Shown here one piece after another: positions 1 to 8,369 of a stretch of 64,000 nt of DNA. The notes beneath the pieces were generated by a model. That model saw only the letters and a list, made by a program, of their open reading frames with translations, was not told the DNA's origin and did not search any database. The position numbers and the translations under genes were made by a program. This stretch comes from Acetobacteraceae bacterium. Lineage in GTDB: Bacteria; Pseudomonadota; Alphaproteobacteria; Acetobacterales; Acetobacteraceae. The first letter of the stretch is position 1. Every line of letters starts with the position of its first letter. The DNA lies in contig JARLIM010000024.1 in assembly GCA_031291725.1 (NCBI GenBank), positions 1 to 64,000 on the forward strand, given 5' to 3'.

Positions 1-1995
1 ACGGCGCAGAATGGCAATCTGGCCTTGGGCGCGACCTTTGCCGGCCAAGTGGTCTCCGGCGGCGATGCGTCGGTCGACGGCACCAAAATTGTCATTCTCG
101 ACAACACCGTGGCGATCGCCACCATTGCGACGGGCAGCACGGGCTCGTTCTCGTTCACCGACAATGCCCTGGCTGCCGGATCCAACAGCTTCACCGCCGT
201 TGCCTATGATGGCTTTGGCAACAAGGTGACCAGTGCCGCCCAGGTTGACTACAACGCCGGCATCACCGGCCCGAAGGTCACGCTGACCAGCCAGGCCGAG
301 AACAGCAATGCGGCCCTGCAGACCATCACCGGCTATGCGGTGTCGTCGGACGGCGCATCGGTGGGCAACCAGGCGGTGACGATCCTGGATGGCTCGACCG
401 TTATTGGCACCGGCACGACGGACGCCTTCGGCAACTTCATCGTCAAGACGACGGTGCCGCTTGCGGCGGGCAGCAACAGCATCACCGCGAAGGTGGCCGA
501 CAGCTATGGCAACTCCGGCACCAGTGCCGCCATTGTCGATAAATTCGGCAACCAGGCACCGCTGGTGACGATCACCGCTCCGGTCAGCGGTGGAACGAAT
601 ACGGCTTTGGAAGCCATCTCCGGCAGTGTTGTGGGGTATGAGGGCGCCGCCGTGGCTGGTGCGAATGTGGCGATCTACGACAATGGCGTTTACGTCGATA
701 ACGCCATCGTCAGCGCCTCGGGCACGTTCAACGCCAGCGTGTATCTGACCACGGAAGGCCTCAACAGCCTGACTGCGACTGTCACCGACAGCTACGGCAA
801 TGTCGGCGGCACGGCGGCGGCCACGACAGTCGATCTGGACAATCTGGCACCGATTGTGACGATCACCAGCACGGCAGCGAGCGGTGTTCTGAGCGCGGCG
901 ACCTTCTCCGGTCAGGTGGTTTCTGGCGGCGATGCCTCGGTCGACGGCACCAGCGTTGTCATTCTCGACAACAACAAGGTTGTCACGACGTTGGCGACCA
1001 ACAGCAGTGGCGCGTTCTCGTTCACCGATGCCGCTTTGGCCGTCGGCACGAACAGCTTCACCGCGGTGGTCTCCGACAGCTTCGGCAACACGGTGACGAG
1101 TGCGGCGCAGGTGGATTTCCAGAACGCCACCACCACCACGATCACCGAAACCCAGGGTAACCAGTCGATTACGCCGAACGGCCAGACGATCATTAATCTG
1201 TTCGGTGCGGAGAACACTGTCACCAGCAGCACCGGCGGTCTGACCATCAAGGGTGATACCGGCAACTCGACCATCACGCTTGGCGGCGGCAACAACACCC
1301 TGGTGTTGGGCGGCTACGACGAAAACGTGACGATCGATGGCAATGGCAATAACGCGATCACCGGTTCGCTGGGGGGGTCGACCATCACGGTCAACGGCAC
1401 CGGCACGCAGACCGTCACCGCCTATGGCTATGATAATACGATCACTCTGGGCAATGGTGACAGCACCGTCTCTGGGCTGGCTGGCGGAACGACCGTCACG
1501 GTGGGCAATTCCGCGACGCCTGCCGGTGGCACGATCACGCTGGGCGGCACAGAGAACGTCATCACCACCGGTGGTGGAAATTGGACGGTGACGGCTGGCA
1601 CTGGCAATTCGACAATCAATGTCGGGGCGGCCAATGACGCCATCAAGTTGAACGGCGCGGGCGATGTGATCAATATCGGCTCGGGCGGCGCAACGGTGAC
1701 GGGTGTTGGCTATGACACCACCTACGCCATGTCGGATATCAATGGTGGCCTGACGGTTGCAAACTTCTCGGTGGCCAATAACGACGTGCTGGACCTGACC
1801 GGGATCGAGCACCAGCTTGGCACCACGCCTTACTACGTGGCCGCTTCGCAAGATGTTACCAACCATTCGGCTCTGGACATCTTCGTTGTCACCGGAACCG
1901 TGGGCGCTTACTCGGTGCACGAAGTGGCCAGCCTCAACGGCGTTGGTGGCTCGACCCTCGGCAGCCTTGAAGCGAACCACACAATCCTCGCCTGA
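1..1995 (+). CDS. Large Ig-repeat / glycine-rich surface or type I secreted protein, C-terminal part (5' partial)
   Basis: The frame is open from the first base, so the true start lies upstream. About 664 residues are visible. The first ~375 residues hold roughly four bacterial Ig-like modules (about 1-255, 271-540, 562-834 and 856-1122 in bases), each ending in a 'SDSFGNTVTSAAQVD'-type strand. Next comes a Gly/Asn/Thr-rich stretch (about bases 1170-1700) made of short beta-strand repeats such as GNSTITLGGGNNTLVLGG, which suggests a beta-solenoid. The last ~100 residues (NNDVLDLTGIEHQLG onward, ending in NHTILA) look like the C-terminal target region of type I secreted adhesins or RTX-like proteins. 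There is no LPXTG motif or autotransporter barrel. Role inferred: adhesion or biofilm matrix. The secretion genes are not in this window. A strong terminator follows. Confidence 0.75.
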   Translation, partial: TAQNGNLALGATFAGQVVSGGDASVDGTKIVILDNTVAIATIATGSTGSFSFTDNALAAGSNSFTAVAYDGFGNKVTSAAQVDYNAGITGPKVTLTSQAENSNAALQTITGYAVSSDGASVGNQAVTILDGSTVIGTGTTDAFGNFIVKTTVPLAAGSNSITAKVADSYGNSGTSAAIVDKFGNQAPLVTITAPVSGGTNTALEAISGSVVGYEGAAVAGANVAIYDNGVYVDNAIVSASGTFNASVYLTTEGLNSLTATVTDSYGNVGGTAAATTVDLDNLAPIVTITSTAASGVLSAATFSGQVVSGGDASVDGTSVVILDNNKVVTTLATNSSGAFSFTDAALAVGTNSFTAVVSDSFGNTVTSAAQVDFQNATTTTITETQGNQSITPNGQTIINLFGAENTVTSSTGGLTIKGDTGNSTITLGGGNNTLVLGGYDENVTIDGNGNNAITGSLGGSTITVNGTGTQTVTAYGYDNTITLGNGDSTVSGLAGGTTVTVGNSATPAGGTITLGGTENVITTGGGNWTVTAGTGNSTINVGAANDAIKLNGAGDVINIGSGGATVTGVGYDTTYAMSDINGGLTVANFSVANNDVLDLTGIEHQLGTTPYYVAASQDVTNHSALDIFVVTGTVGAYSVHEVASLNGVGGSTLGSLEANHTILA

Positions 1996-2047
1996 ACCAC
2001 ATCTCTCCCCTCCCCGCTTATGTGGGGAGGGAGTGAGGCCCGTGATC

Positions 2048-2084
2048 AAACGGCTTCGAAAGGCTCTGCTTTTCGAAGCCGTTT
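2048..2084 (+). terminator. Rho-independent terminator after the adhesin-like gene
   Basis: The arms AAACGGCTTCGAAA (2048-2061) and TTTCGAAGCCGTTT (2071-2084) are perfect 14-bp complements around a 9-nt loop, followed by a T-rich tail (TGTTTTG). It lies 53 bases after the stop of the adhesin-like gene. A second, G/C-only stem (CTCCCC...GGGGAG, about 2006-2032) sits just upstream. Confidence 0.9.
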
Positions 2085-2175
2085 TGTTTTGTGTGGCACC
2101 AGCGCATTCTTGCGGAACCCTCACACATCACAAAATTTATTTGTATATTTTTCAAATTAAGAGTTTTTATTTACT

Positions 2176-2200
2176 TTCCATCTAAATGGAAGCGTTTCCA
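2176..2200. promoter_or_regulatory. LacI-family operator(s) upstream of the LacI-type gene
   Basis: TGGAAGCGTTTCCA (2187-2200) fits the LacI/GalR-family consensus TGNAARCGNTTNCA at every fixed position, including the central CG. An overlapping dyad TTCCAT-CTAA-ATGGAA spans 2176-2191. The flanking DNA (about 2125-2245) is markedly A/T-rich compared with the rest of the window, as expected for a promoter. The simplest reading is autoregulation of the downstream LacI-type gene and the overlapping FAD oxidoreductase gene. Confidence 0.75.
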
Positions 2201-2306
2201 TGTTGCAAACGCAGCCCTGTAATCGTTGAATTAAGTGATTTTTGTCTTGTTCGGCAATTCGTCCTGCCATAGGCACATCGCGCTCTGGCCGGGACGGAGG
2301 GTGTGC

Positions 2307-3350
2307 GTGAGTGTGACCATCGCTGATGTCGCGAAGCTGGCCAATGTTGGGGCCGGCACGGTGTCGCGAGTGCTCAACGGCTCCAAGAGCGTCTCGGAGG
2401 AGACCCGCGCGCAGGTGCTGGCCTGCATCCAGCAGCTTGGCTATCGCCCCAATCTGGTCGCGCGCGGCTTGGCGGCGAAGCGGACGGGGATGGTGGCGGC
2501 GATTATTCCCAGCATTGGCTACACCCAGCATGCCGAGGCGATTCAGGGGTTGAGCGATTTTCTGCATGAACATGGCCTGAGGCTGATGATCGGCCATTGC
2601 GGCTATTCAGCGGAGAATGAAGCGCGGATTGTCAGCGACTTTCTGGAGCGTCGCCCGGATGCGTTCTATCTGACCGGCACATCCCACACCGCAGACACCC
2701 GCCGCATGTTGCGGCAGAGCGGCATTCCGGTCGTCGAGGCGGCCAATTTGACCGATGATCCGATCGATTGCGTCGTTGGCTATGACAATTTCGACGCGGC
2801 CCGGCAGGTGGTGCATCTGTTGCACGCGCGCGGCCATCGCAACATCGCGGTGGCCACCAGCCTGCACGATCCAAATGACCGCACCGCCGCCCGCCGCGAC
2901 GGCTACCTTGCTGCCTGTGCCGATCTGGGCATCGACATGACCGAGCGTCTGATCGCCTGCACCAACAGTTTTGCCGGTGGTGCGGCGGCGGTGGCGCAGG
3001 TGGCGCGGCTCTCCCCCGCCATCGACCTTCTGGTCTGCGTGACGGATGTGATCGCGGTGGGGGCCATTTTGGAATGTCAGCGCCGGGGCATCGCCGTGCC
3101 GGGGCAGCTTGGCGTTTGCGGCTTTGACGATCTGCCGATCGCCGCCGCCATCAATCCGGCCCTGACGACGATCGGCGTGGATCGTGTCGGCATGGGCCGC
3201 ACCGCCGGGCAGGTTCTGCTGCAACGGCTGGGCGGTGCTGCGGCGATGAGCGGCAGCGTCGATGTGGGTTTTGACATCCGAGAGCATGCCAGCACGCGAA
3301 GCGAAATAAGCGCGCCCGGCGAGGGTGCGACGAAGGAGTTGCGAGAATGA
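2307..3350 (+). CDS. LacI/GalR-family transcriptional regulator
   Basis: A 347-residue protein with an N-terminal LacI helix-turn-helix (SVTIADVAKLANVGAGTVSRV, residues ~2-22) and hinge (GYRPNLVARGLAAKRTG), followed by a periplasmic-binding-protein-like sensor domain (MVAAIIPSIGYTQHAE... to VCGFDDLPIAAAINPALTTI). The normal family length is about 330-350. In-frame GTG codons occur at 2235, 2301, 2307 and 2313; 2307 was chosen because GGAGG at 2296-2300 lies 6 bases upstream and the HTH then begins at residue 3. The stop overlaps the start of the next gene (ATGA), so the two are co-transcribed. A perfect LacI-type operator lies about 110 bases upstream. GntR/GluconateR-like sugar-acid ligands are possible, but the effector cannot be read from the sequence. 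Confidence 0.9.
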   Translation: MSVTIADVAKLANVGAGTVSRVLNGSKSVSEETRAQVLACIQQLGYRPNLVARGLAAKRTGMVAAIIPSIGYTQHAEAIQGLSDFLHEHGLRLMIGHCGYSAENEARIVSDFLERRPDAFYLTGTSHTADTRRMLRQSGIPVVEAANLTDDPIDCVVGYDNFDAARQVVHLLHARGHRNIAVATSLHDPNDRTAARRDGYLAACADLGIDMTERLIACTNSFAGGAAAVAQVARLSPAIDLLVCVTDVIAVGAILECQRRGIAVPGQLGVCGFDDLPIAAAINPALTTIGVDRVGMGRTAGQVLLQRLGGAAAMSGSVDVGFDIREHASTRSEISAPGEGATKELRE

Positions 3351-5053
3351 CCAAGACAAACCCTGCTTTGGACTGCGACCTGCTGGTGATCGGCTCCGGC
3401 GCTGGCGGCCTGTCGGCGGCGGTGACGGCGGCCTATCACGGCTTGCGGGTGATCGTGGCGGAAAAGGCCGATGTGCTCGGCGGCACCACGGCGCTGTCCG
3501 GCGGCTGGATGTGGACGCCGCGCAACCGTTTCGCGCATGAGGCCGGCATTGTCGAGGAGATCGACGCCCCGCGAGCCTATCTGCGCGCCGTGTTGGGCAA
3601 TAATTTCAACGAAGCCCGCGTGAATGCGTTCCTGGAGACGGTGCCGCATATGGTCGATTTCTACCAGACCAGGACCGCCCTGCAGTTCGAAGCGGGAAAC
3701 AAGATCGCCGACACCTATGGCACGCAACCGGGGGCAGGTACCGGCGGGCGCTCGGTTGTCGCTGCCCCATACGATGCGCGCGGGCTGGGCGCGTTGGCAC
3801 ATCGTCTGCGCAAGCCGCTGCGGGAGACGACGTTTATGGGCATGACGATTCAGGCCGGTGCAGACCTGAACGCCTTTATGAATGTCACCCGTTCGGCGCA
3901 GGCATTCGTGCACGTGGCCAAGCGGTTCACCCGTCATCTGGTTGATCTGGCGCTCTATGATCGCGGCATGCAGTTCCGCAACGGGCTGGCGCTGGCGGGG
4001 CGACTGGTGCGCAGCGGGGCCGATCTGGGGGTGGAATTCCTCACCTCCGCCCCCGCCATCCGGCTGTTGCGCGACGGCGATGCGGTGTGTGGCGCGGTGT
4101 TGCGCACCATCAATGGAGAAATCGAGGTGCGCGCCCGGCGTGGTGTGGTGCTTGCCGCCGGCGGCTTCCCACATGACGATGCACGCCGGGCGGCGATGTT
4201 CCCGGCCAATGAGGAACACCGCACGATGGCCGCCAACACCGATACCGGCGACGGGCTGCGCATGGGCGAGGCGGTTGGCGGTGAGGTCGATCAAACACTG
4301 GCAGCGCCCGGTGCGTGGTGCCCGGTTTCGCTGGTGCCGTTCCCAGACGGCACGATTGGCCGCTTCCCGCACATCATCGAACGCAACAAGCCCGGCATTA
4401 TCGGCGTGTTGGCCAATGGTCAGCGTTTCTGCAACGAGGGCCGAGGCTATCACGACTACGTCGCCGACATGCTGCGCGCCGTGCCGCCGGGGCAGGAAGT
4501 GACCTCTTGGCTGATCTGCACGCATGATTTCCAGCGTCGCTACGGCTTGGGCATCGCGCGGCCCACGCCGCTGCCGGTCGGCCCCTATATCCAATCCGGC
4601 TATCTGAAAACCGGCCGCACCATCCGGGAATTGGCGCTGGCCTGTGGCATTGATGCCGATGGGTTGGAGCGCACGATTGCCGACTACAACACCCATGCCC
4701 GCAGGGGCGAAGACCCGGCTTTCGGACGTGGATCGACGCTCTACAACCGCAATGGCGGCGATGCCGCCCAGCAGCCGAACCCGTGTGTGGCGCCGATTGA
4801 GAAAGGCCCGTTCTATGCGGTCAAAGTCATCCCTGGCAGCTTCGGCACCTTCGCCGGGCTGAAAACCGATGGCTCGGCCCGCGTGCTGGATGCCAACGCG
4901 GCACCGATCCCCGGCCTGTATGCGGCAGGCACCGATATGGCGAGCGTGATGGGGGGGCATTATCCGGCAGGCGGAATCAATCTGGGGCCTGCGATGACCT
5001 TCGGCTACATCGCCGGGCGCCATGCCGCTGGTGTGACAGATTGGGAGGCTTGA
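3347..5053 (+). CDS. FAD-dependent oxidoreductase, 3-ketosteroid delta1-dehydrogenase / fumarate reductase flavoprotein family
   Basis: A 568-residue soluble flavoprotein. The dinucleotide-binding motif VIGSGAGGLSAAV is at residues 14-26, an acidic residue closes the second strand (VIVAEKADVLGGTTALSGGW), and the C-terminal FAD cap is GLYAAGTDMASVMGGHYPAGGINLGPA. GGTTALSGGWMW is typical of KstD and related FAD_binding_2 enzymes that desaturate ketones or reduce enoates. It starts inside the stop of the LacI-type gene (4-base overlap), so it is probably the regulator's target. There is no steroid-degradation gene nearby, so delta1-dehydrogenation of a steroid is only one option; another cyclic ketone or enoate is equally possible. 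It converges on the next gene across 6 bases. Confidence 0.85.
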   Translation: MTKTNPALDCDLLVIGSGAGGLSAAVTAAYHGLRVIVAEKADVLGGTTALSGGWMWTPRNRFAHEAGIVEEIDAPRAYLRAVLGNNFNEARVNAFLETVPHMVDFYQTRTALQFEAGNKIADTYGTQPGAGTGGRSVVAAPYDARGLGALAHRLRKPLRETTFMGMTIQAGADLNAFMNVTRSAQAFVHVAKRFTRHLVDLALYDRGMQFRNGLALAGRLVRSGADLGVEFLTSAPAIRLLRDGDAVCGAVLRTINGEIEVRARRGVVLAAGGFPHDDARRAAMFPANEEHRTMAANTDTGDGLRMGEAVGGEVDQTLAAPGAWCPVSLVPFPDGTIGRFPHIIERNKPGIIGVLANGQRFCNEGRGYHDYVADMLRAVPPGQEVTSWLICTHDFQRRYGLGIARPTPLPVGPYIQSGYLKTGRTIRELALACGIDADGLERTIADYNTHARRGEDPAFGRGSTLYNRNGGDAAQQPNPCVAPIEKGPFYAVKVIPGSFGTFAGLKTDGSARVLDANAAPIPGLYAAGTDMASVMGGHYPAGGINLGPAMTFGYIAGRHAAGVTDWEA

Positions 5054-5059
5054 AGCGCG

Positions 5060-5920
5060 CTACACGCCGTAGCGGTCATCAAGCTGCTTGAAGCCATCCA
5101 GCCCCACAATCTCGCTGAACGTGGCGTAACTCACCGGCTCCGGCCCGCCTGCGGGCGTGCCCGCCGCGTGAAGATGGCGCAAAGCGGCGTCGATGGTGCG
5201 GGTGGCGGCGAAGAGAGCGGTGACGGCATAGAGCACCACGCTGAAACCCATCTGCTGCAAATCCGCCGCCTTCAACGCCACCGTCTCATTGCCGTCGACG
5301 ATGGAAACCACTTTCGGCCCCACCACCCCGCGCGCGACAGCCTCCACCTCGGCGATGGTCTTGATGCCATCGACAAAGACGAGATCGACACCGGCATCCT
5401 GGTACAGCTTGGCGCGGTCAATGGCCTCAGCCGCGCCCAGCGCAGGCATGGCGTCGGTACGGCCGATGATCAGCAGATCGTCCCGTCCGCGTGCCTCCAC
5501 GGCGCAAGCCAATCGCTTGGCACTCTCGCCGCGCTCCATCAGCCGAATGCCCGCCATTTGGCCGCAGCGCTTGGGGGCGACCTGATCTTCCAGATGAAGG
5601 GCGGCCACACCGGCCTGGATATATTCGCGCACCGTGCGGTGAATATTCGCAGGCCCGCCATAGCCGGTATCGGCGTCGGCGATGATCGGGATATTGACGC
5701 AGCGTGCCATGTTACGGGCGTGCTCGGTCATCTCGGTCTGGCTCAACAGACCGATATCGGGCGTGCCGAGGCGGCTGGCGGTGGCCCCGAAGCCGGTCAT
5801 GTAGATGGCGGGAAACCCGGCGCGTTGCACCAGCCTTGCCGTGAGCGAATCAGAGGCTCCGGGCGCTGTCACGATGCGGCCGGTGGACAGAAGCGCCCTG
5901 AGTGCAGCAGCCTGGGTCAT
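5060..5920 (-). CDS. Isocitrate lyase / PEP mutase superfamily C-C lyase
   Basis: A 286-residue alpha/beta-barrel protein. Metal-binding acids are in IIADADTGYGG (D82, D84) and LHLEDQ (E111, D112), and the catalytic cysteine is in KRCG (residues 117-120), as in methylisocitrate lyase-type enzymes. It therefore probably cleaves a 2-hydroxy or 2-methyl di-/tricarboxylate rather than acting as a phosphonomutase. Its length suits the methylisocitrate lyase / dimethylmalate lyase / oxaloacetate decarboxylase group. It is the last gene of a minus-strand operon (11437 down to 5060) and overlaps the RidA gene by 4 bases. In that context it could process a dicarboxylate from ring degradation. A paralogue is encoded at 47676-48545. 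Confidence 0.85.
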   Translation of the reverse strand: MTQAAALRALLSTGRIVTAPGASDSLTARLVQRAGFPAIYMTGFGATASRLGTPDIGLLSQTEMTEHARNMARCVNIPIIADADTGYGGPANIHRTVREYIQAGVAALHLEDQVAPKRCGQMAGIRLMERGESAKRLACAVEARGRDDLLIIGRTDAMPALGAAEAIDRAKLYQDAGVDLVFVDGIKTIAEVEAVARGVVGPKVVSIVDGNETVALKAADLQQMGFSVVLYAVTALFAATRTIDAALRHLHAAGTPAGGPEPVSYATFSEIVGLDGFKQLDDRYGV

Positions 5921-6330
5921 GCGATCGCCGCCAATGACGCGGGAATCACCGCCATTGCCTGGATTTCCACCTTCGCCCGCGCTTCGATCAGCGCCACCAC
6001 CTCCACAGCGGCAATCGCTGGATAATGACGACCGATGATCTCACGCCAAGCCCGGCCAATGTTCTTCGCATGGGCGAGGTATTCGGCGCGATCGGTCAGA
6101 TACCACGTCATGGAGACGATGTGCTCCGGCTTGCCGCCCGCTTCCGCCACAACAGCGACCACATTGCGCAGGGTTTGTGCCGTTTGCTCGACGATGTCAT
6201 CGCTTTCGATCACGCATTGCGCGTTCCAGCCGATCTGACCGCCGACGAAGACCATGCGTCCGCTGGCAGCGATGCCGTTGGCGTAGCCGACCGGCTTGGC
6301 CCAACCTTCCGGCTGCAGAATTTGATGCAT
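5917..6330 (-). CDS. RidA (YjgF/YER057c/UK114) family protein, possible enamine/imine deaminase
   Basis: A 137-residue protein with the family core: an N-terminal MVFVGGQIGWN strand, a central NVVAVVAEAGGKPEHIVSMTWYLTD segment, and IEARAKVEIQAMAV near the end, which keeps the arginine that binds the carboxylate of 2-iminoacids. RidA proteins hydrolyse enamines and imines to ketones plus ammonia. Here the gene lies in an operon with a 2-aminobenzoyl-CoA monooxygenase/reductase-like fusion, whose known product type is a cyclic enamine, so release of the amino group is a plausible job. That is inference; a general housekeeping RidA role cannot be excluded. It overlaps the downstream ICL-family gene by 4 bases. 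Confidence 0.85.
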   Translation of the reverse strand: MHQILQPEGWAKPVGYANGIAASGRMVFVGGQIGWNAQCVIESDDIVEQTAQTLRNVVAVVAEAGGKPEHIVSMTWYLTDRAEYLAHAKNIGRAWREIIGRHYPAIAAVEVVALIEARAKVEIQAMAVIPASLAAIA

Positions 6331-6347
6331 TCCCCGCGTCTCCCCGC

Positions 6348-7517
6348 CTAACCGTTTGCCGCCAAATCGCGGGCGATGATCACTTTTTGCACTTCGGTGG
6401 CCCCTTCGTAGATACGCAGGGCGCGGATCTCGCGATAGAGGCTCTCGACAATCTCTCCACGCCGAACCCCACGACCACCAAAGATCTGCACGGCGCGGTC
6501 GATCACCCGCTGCGCATTCTCCGTCGCCGTCATCTTCGCCATCGCCGCTTCCCGCGTGGTCGGCAGGCGCTGCACATCGCGCTTCCAGGCGGCGCGGTAG
6601 GTGAGCAGCGCCGCTGCATCGACATCGGTTGCCATCTCGGCAAGGCCGGCCTGGGTCAGTTGCAGGTCGAACAAGGTGGCGCCGAACATCGGGCGGGCGC
6701 GGGCATAGGCCAGCGCCTCATCCAACGCCCGCCGCGCGAAGCCGAGCGCGGCACCGGCGACGGAGGCGCGGAAGATGTCCAGCGTGCGCATGGCGATCTT
6801 GAAGCCCTCGCCGGCCGCACCGATGCGGCGGCTGACGGGGATGCGCAGGTTCTCAAACCGGATGGTGGCCAGCGGATGCGGGGCGACGATGTCGATGCGT
6901 TCGGCAATCGAGAAGCCGGGATCGGTTGGGAAGACGACGAAGGCAGAGATGCCGCGCGTGCCCGGCGCTTCCCCGGTGCGGGCGAAGACGGTGTAAATAT
7001 CGGCAATACCACCGTTGGAAATCCAGGTCTTCTCGCCATCGAGCACGTAGGACTCGCCCTCCAGACGGGCGGCACAGCTCATGGCGGCGACGTCGGAGCC
7101 TGCATTGGCTTCCGACAAGGCGAAGGCCGCCAACCATTCGCCGCTGCGCACTTTCGGCAACACCGCATCGCGCAGCTCGGTTGAGGCGGCCAGGGCAATC
7201 GCCCCCGTGCCGAGGCCCTGCATGGCGAAGGCGAAATCGGCCAGACCGTCCTGCCAGGCCAAGGTTTCCCGCGCCAGACACAACTTGCGGGAAGAGAGTG
7301 CCTGCGCGTCCTCACTCGGCCCGGCGACGCAGGCTTCCAACAGCCCGGCTTCACCGAGCAGGCGGACGAGCTTGCGGCAGGCATTGTCGGTGTCGTCATG
7401 ATCGACATGCGCCAATTCGGGCCGCGCGATGAAGGCGTCGAGCTTGGCGGCGAAATCGCGATGTTCGGCCGCAAAGAACGGCCAATCGAGATGGGTGCGG
7501 CTGGGGTGGCGCTGCAT
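6348..7517 (-). CDS. Acyl-CoA dehydrogenase
   Basis: A 389-residue protein of normal ACAD length. The FAD/substrate motif [15 protein letters not shown] and the later WISNGG strand are clear, and the C-terminal domain ends with the family signature [20 protein letters not shown], whose Glu in YEGATE is the usual catalytic-base position. It oxidises an acyl-CoA at C2-C3 and passes electrons to ETF. The ATG at 7517 is used (a TTG two codons upstream is the alternative); it lies 2 bases after the enoyl-CoA hydratase stop. In this operon it would act in beta-oxidation of the alicyclic CoA ester made by the monooxygenase/reductase fusion. Confidence 0.9.
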   Translation of the reverse strand: MQRHPSRTHLDWPFFAAEHRDFAAKLDAFIARPELAHVDHDDTDNACRKLVRLLGEAGLLEACVAGPSEDAQALSSRKLCLARETLAWQDGLADFAFAMQGLGTGAIALAASTELRDAVLPKVRSGEWLAAFALSEANAGSDVAAMSCAARLEGESYVLDGEKTWISNGGIADIYTVFARTGEAPGTRGISAFVVFPTDPGFSIAERIDIVAPHPLATIRFENLRIPVSRRIGAAGEGFKIAMRTLDIFRASVAGAALGFARRALDEALAYARARPMFGATLFDLQLTQAGLAEMATDVDAAALLTYRAAWKRDVQRLPTTREAAMAKMTATENAQRVIDRAVQIFGGRGVRRGEIVESLYREIRALRIYEGATEVQKVIIARDLAANG

Positions 7518-7519
7518 GT

Positions 7520-8362
7520 TCAATTCCCCTCAAAGACCGGCTTGCGCTTGGCGGCGAAGGCTTCGAAGGCGCGGCGGAAATCGCCGGTGGCCATGCAGAT
7601 CGCCTGCGCCTGCGCTTCGCTCTCCACCATCTCGTCAATGCCCATCGCCCATTCCTGGTTGAGCATGGTCTTGGTCATGCCATGGGCGAACCACGGCCCG
7701 TCGGCGAGCATGCGGGCATAAGCCTGTGCGTCGGCGTGCAGGCTGTCGGCGGCGATCAGGCGGTTGTAGAAGCCCCAGGCGAAGCCCTCCTCGGCCGACA
7801 TCGCGCGCCCCGAGAACAGCAATTCCGCCGCCCTGCCCTGGCCGATGATGCGTGGCAGAATACCGCACGCCCCCATATCCGCCCCGGCCAGGCCCACTCG
7901 GGTGAACAGAAAGGCGGTCTTGCTCTCCGGCGTGGCGAACCGGATGTCGGACGCCATCGCCAAAATTGCACCGGCACCGGCGCAGATGCCCTCCACGGCG
8001 GCGACGATCGGCTGCGGGCATTTGCGCATGGCCTTGACCACATCGCCCGTCATCCGGGTGAAGGCGAGCAATTCGGGCATCGCCATATGGGTAAGCGGCT
8101 CGATGATCTCGAACACGTCGCCCCCGGAGCAGAAATTGCCGCCATCGCCCGCCAGCACGATGGCGCGCACATCGGAGGCATATGGCAGCGCGCGGAAGAG
8201 GTCGCGCAACTCGGCATAGCTGTCGAAGGTGAGCGGGTTTTTGCGATCCGGGCGATTGAGCGTGACCACGGCCACCCGGCCATCCTCACTCGTCTCCCAC
8301 CGAAAATGCCGCGCCGCATAATCCTTCATCGGCTTGCGGGCGGATTGCATTGCATCGGTCAT
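7520..8362 (-). CDS. Enoyl-CoA hydratase/isomerase (crotonase) family protein
   Basis: A 280-residue crotonase-fold protein: [20 protein letters not shown] near the N-terminus, the first oxyanion-hole strand [20 protein letters not shown], and the second, [22 protein letters not shown]. At the positions of the two canonical glutamates it has G-A-D rather than the normal pair ([29 protein letters not shown]), so simple crotonyl-CoA hydration is not assured; such variants include cyclic-enoyl-CoA hydratases, ring hydrolases and isomerases. Its operon position between an SDR and an ACAD suggests a beta-oxidation or ring-opening step on an alicyclic CoA ester. Confidence 0.85.
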   Translation of the reverse strand: MTDAMQSARKPMKDYAARHFRWETSEDGRVAVVTLNRPDRKNPLTFDSYAELRDLFRALPYASDVRAIVLAGDGGNFCSGGDVFEIIEPLTHMAMPELLAFTRMTGDVVKAMRKCPQPIVAAVEGICAGAGAILAMASDIRFATPESKTAFLFTRVGLAGADMGACGILPRIIGQGRAAELLFSGRAMSAEEGFAWGFYNRLIAADSLHADAQAYARMLADGPWFAHGMTKTMLNQEWAMGIDEMVESEAQAQAICMATGDFRRAFEAFAAKRKPVFEGN

Positions 8363-8369
8363 TCGCGTC

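Noticed and set aside
1170-1700. Tandem DNA repeat or CRISPR-like array in the glycine-rich region
   Set aside because: The repetition is at the level of short protein beta-strands with variable DNA; there are no constant repeats with unique spacers.
2092-2112. Possible sigma-54 promoter (TGGCAC ... TTGC)
   Set aside because: The distance between the GG and GC elements is about 15 bases instead of 10, so the fit fails.
2235-2306. GTG at 2235 as start of the LacI-type gene
   Set aside because: It would add 24 residues unlike the family in front of the helix-turn-helix; the GGAGG before 2307 fits better.
3077-5023. Long open frame antisense to the KstD-like gene
   Set aside because: No recognisable motif and no ribosome site; it covers the well-supported FAD gene and part of the LacI-type gene.
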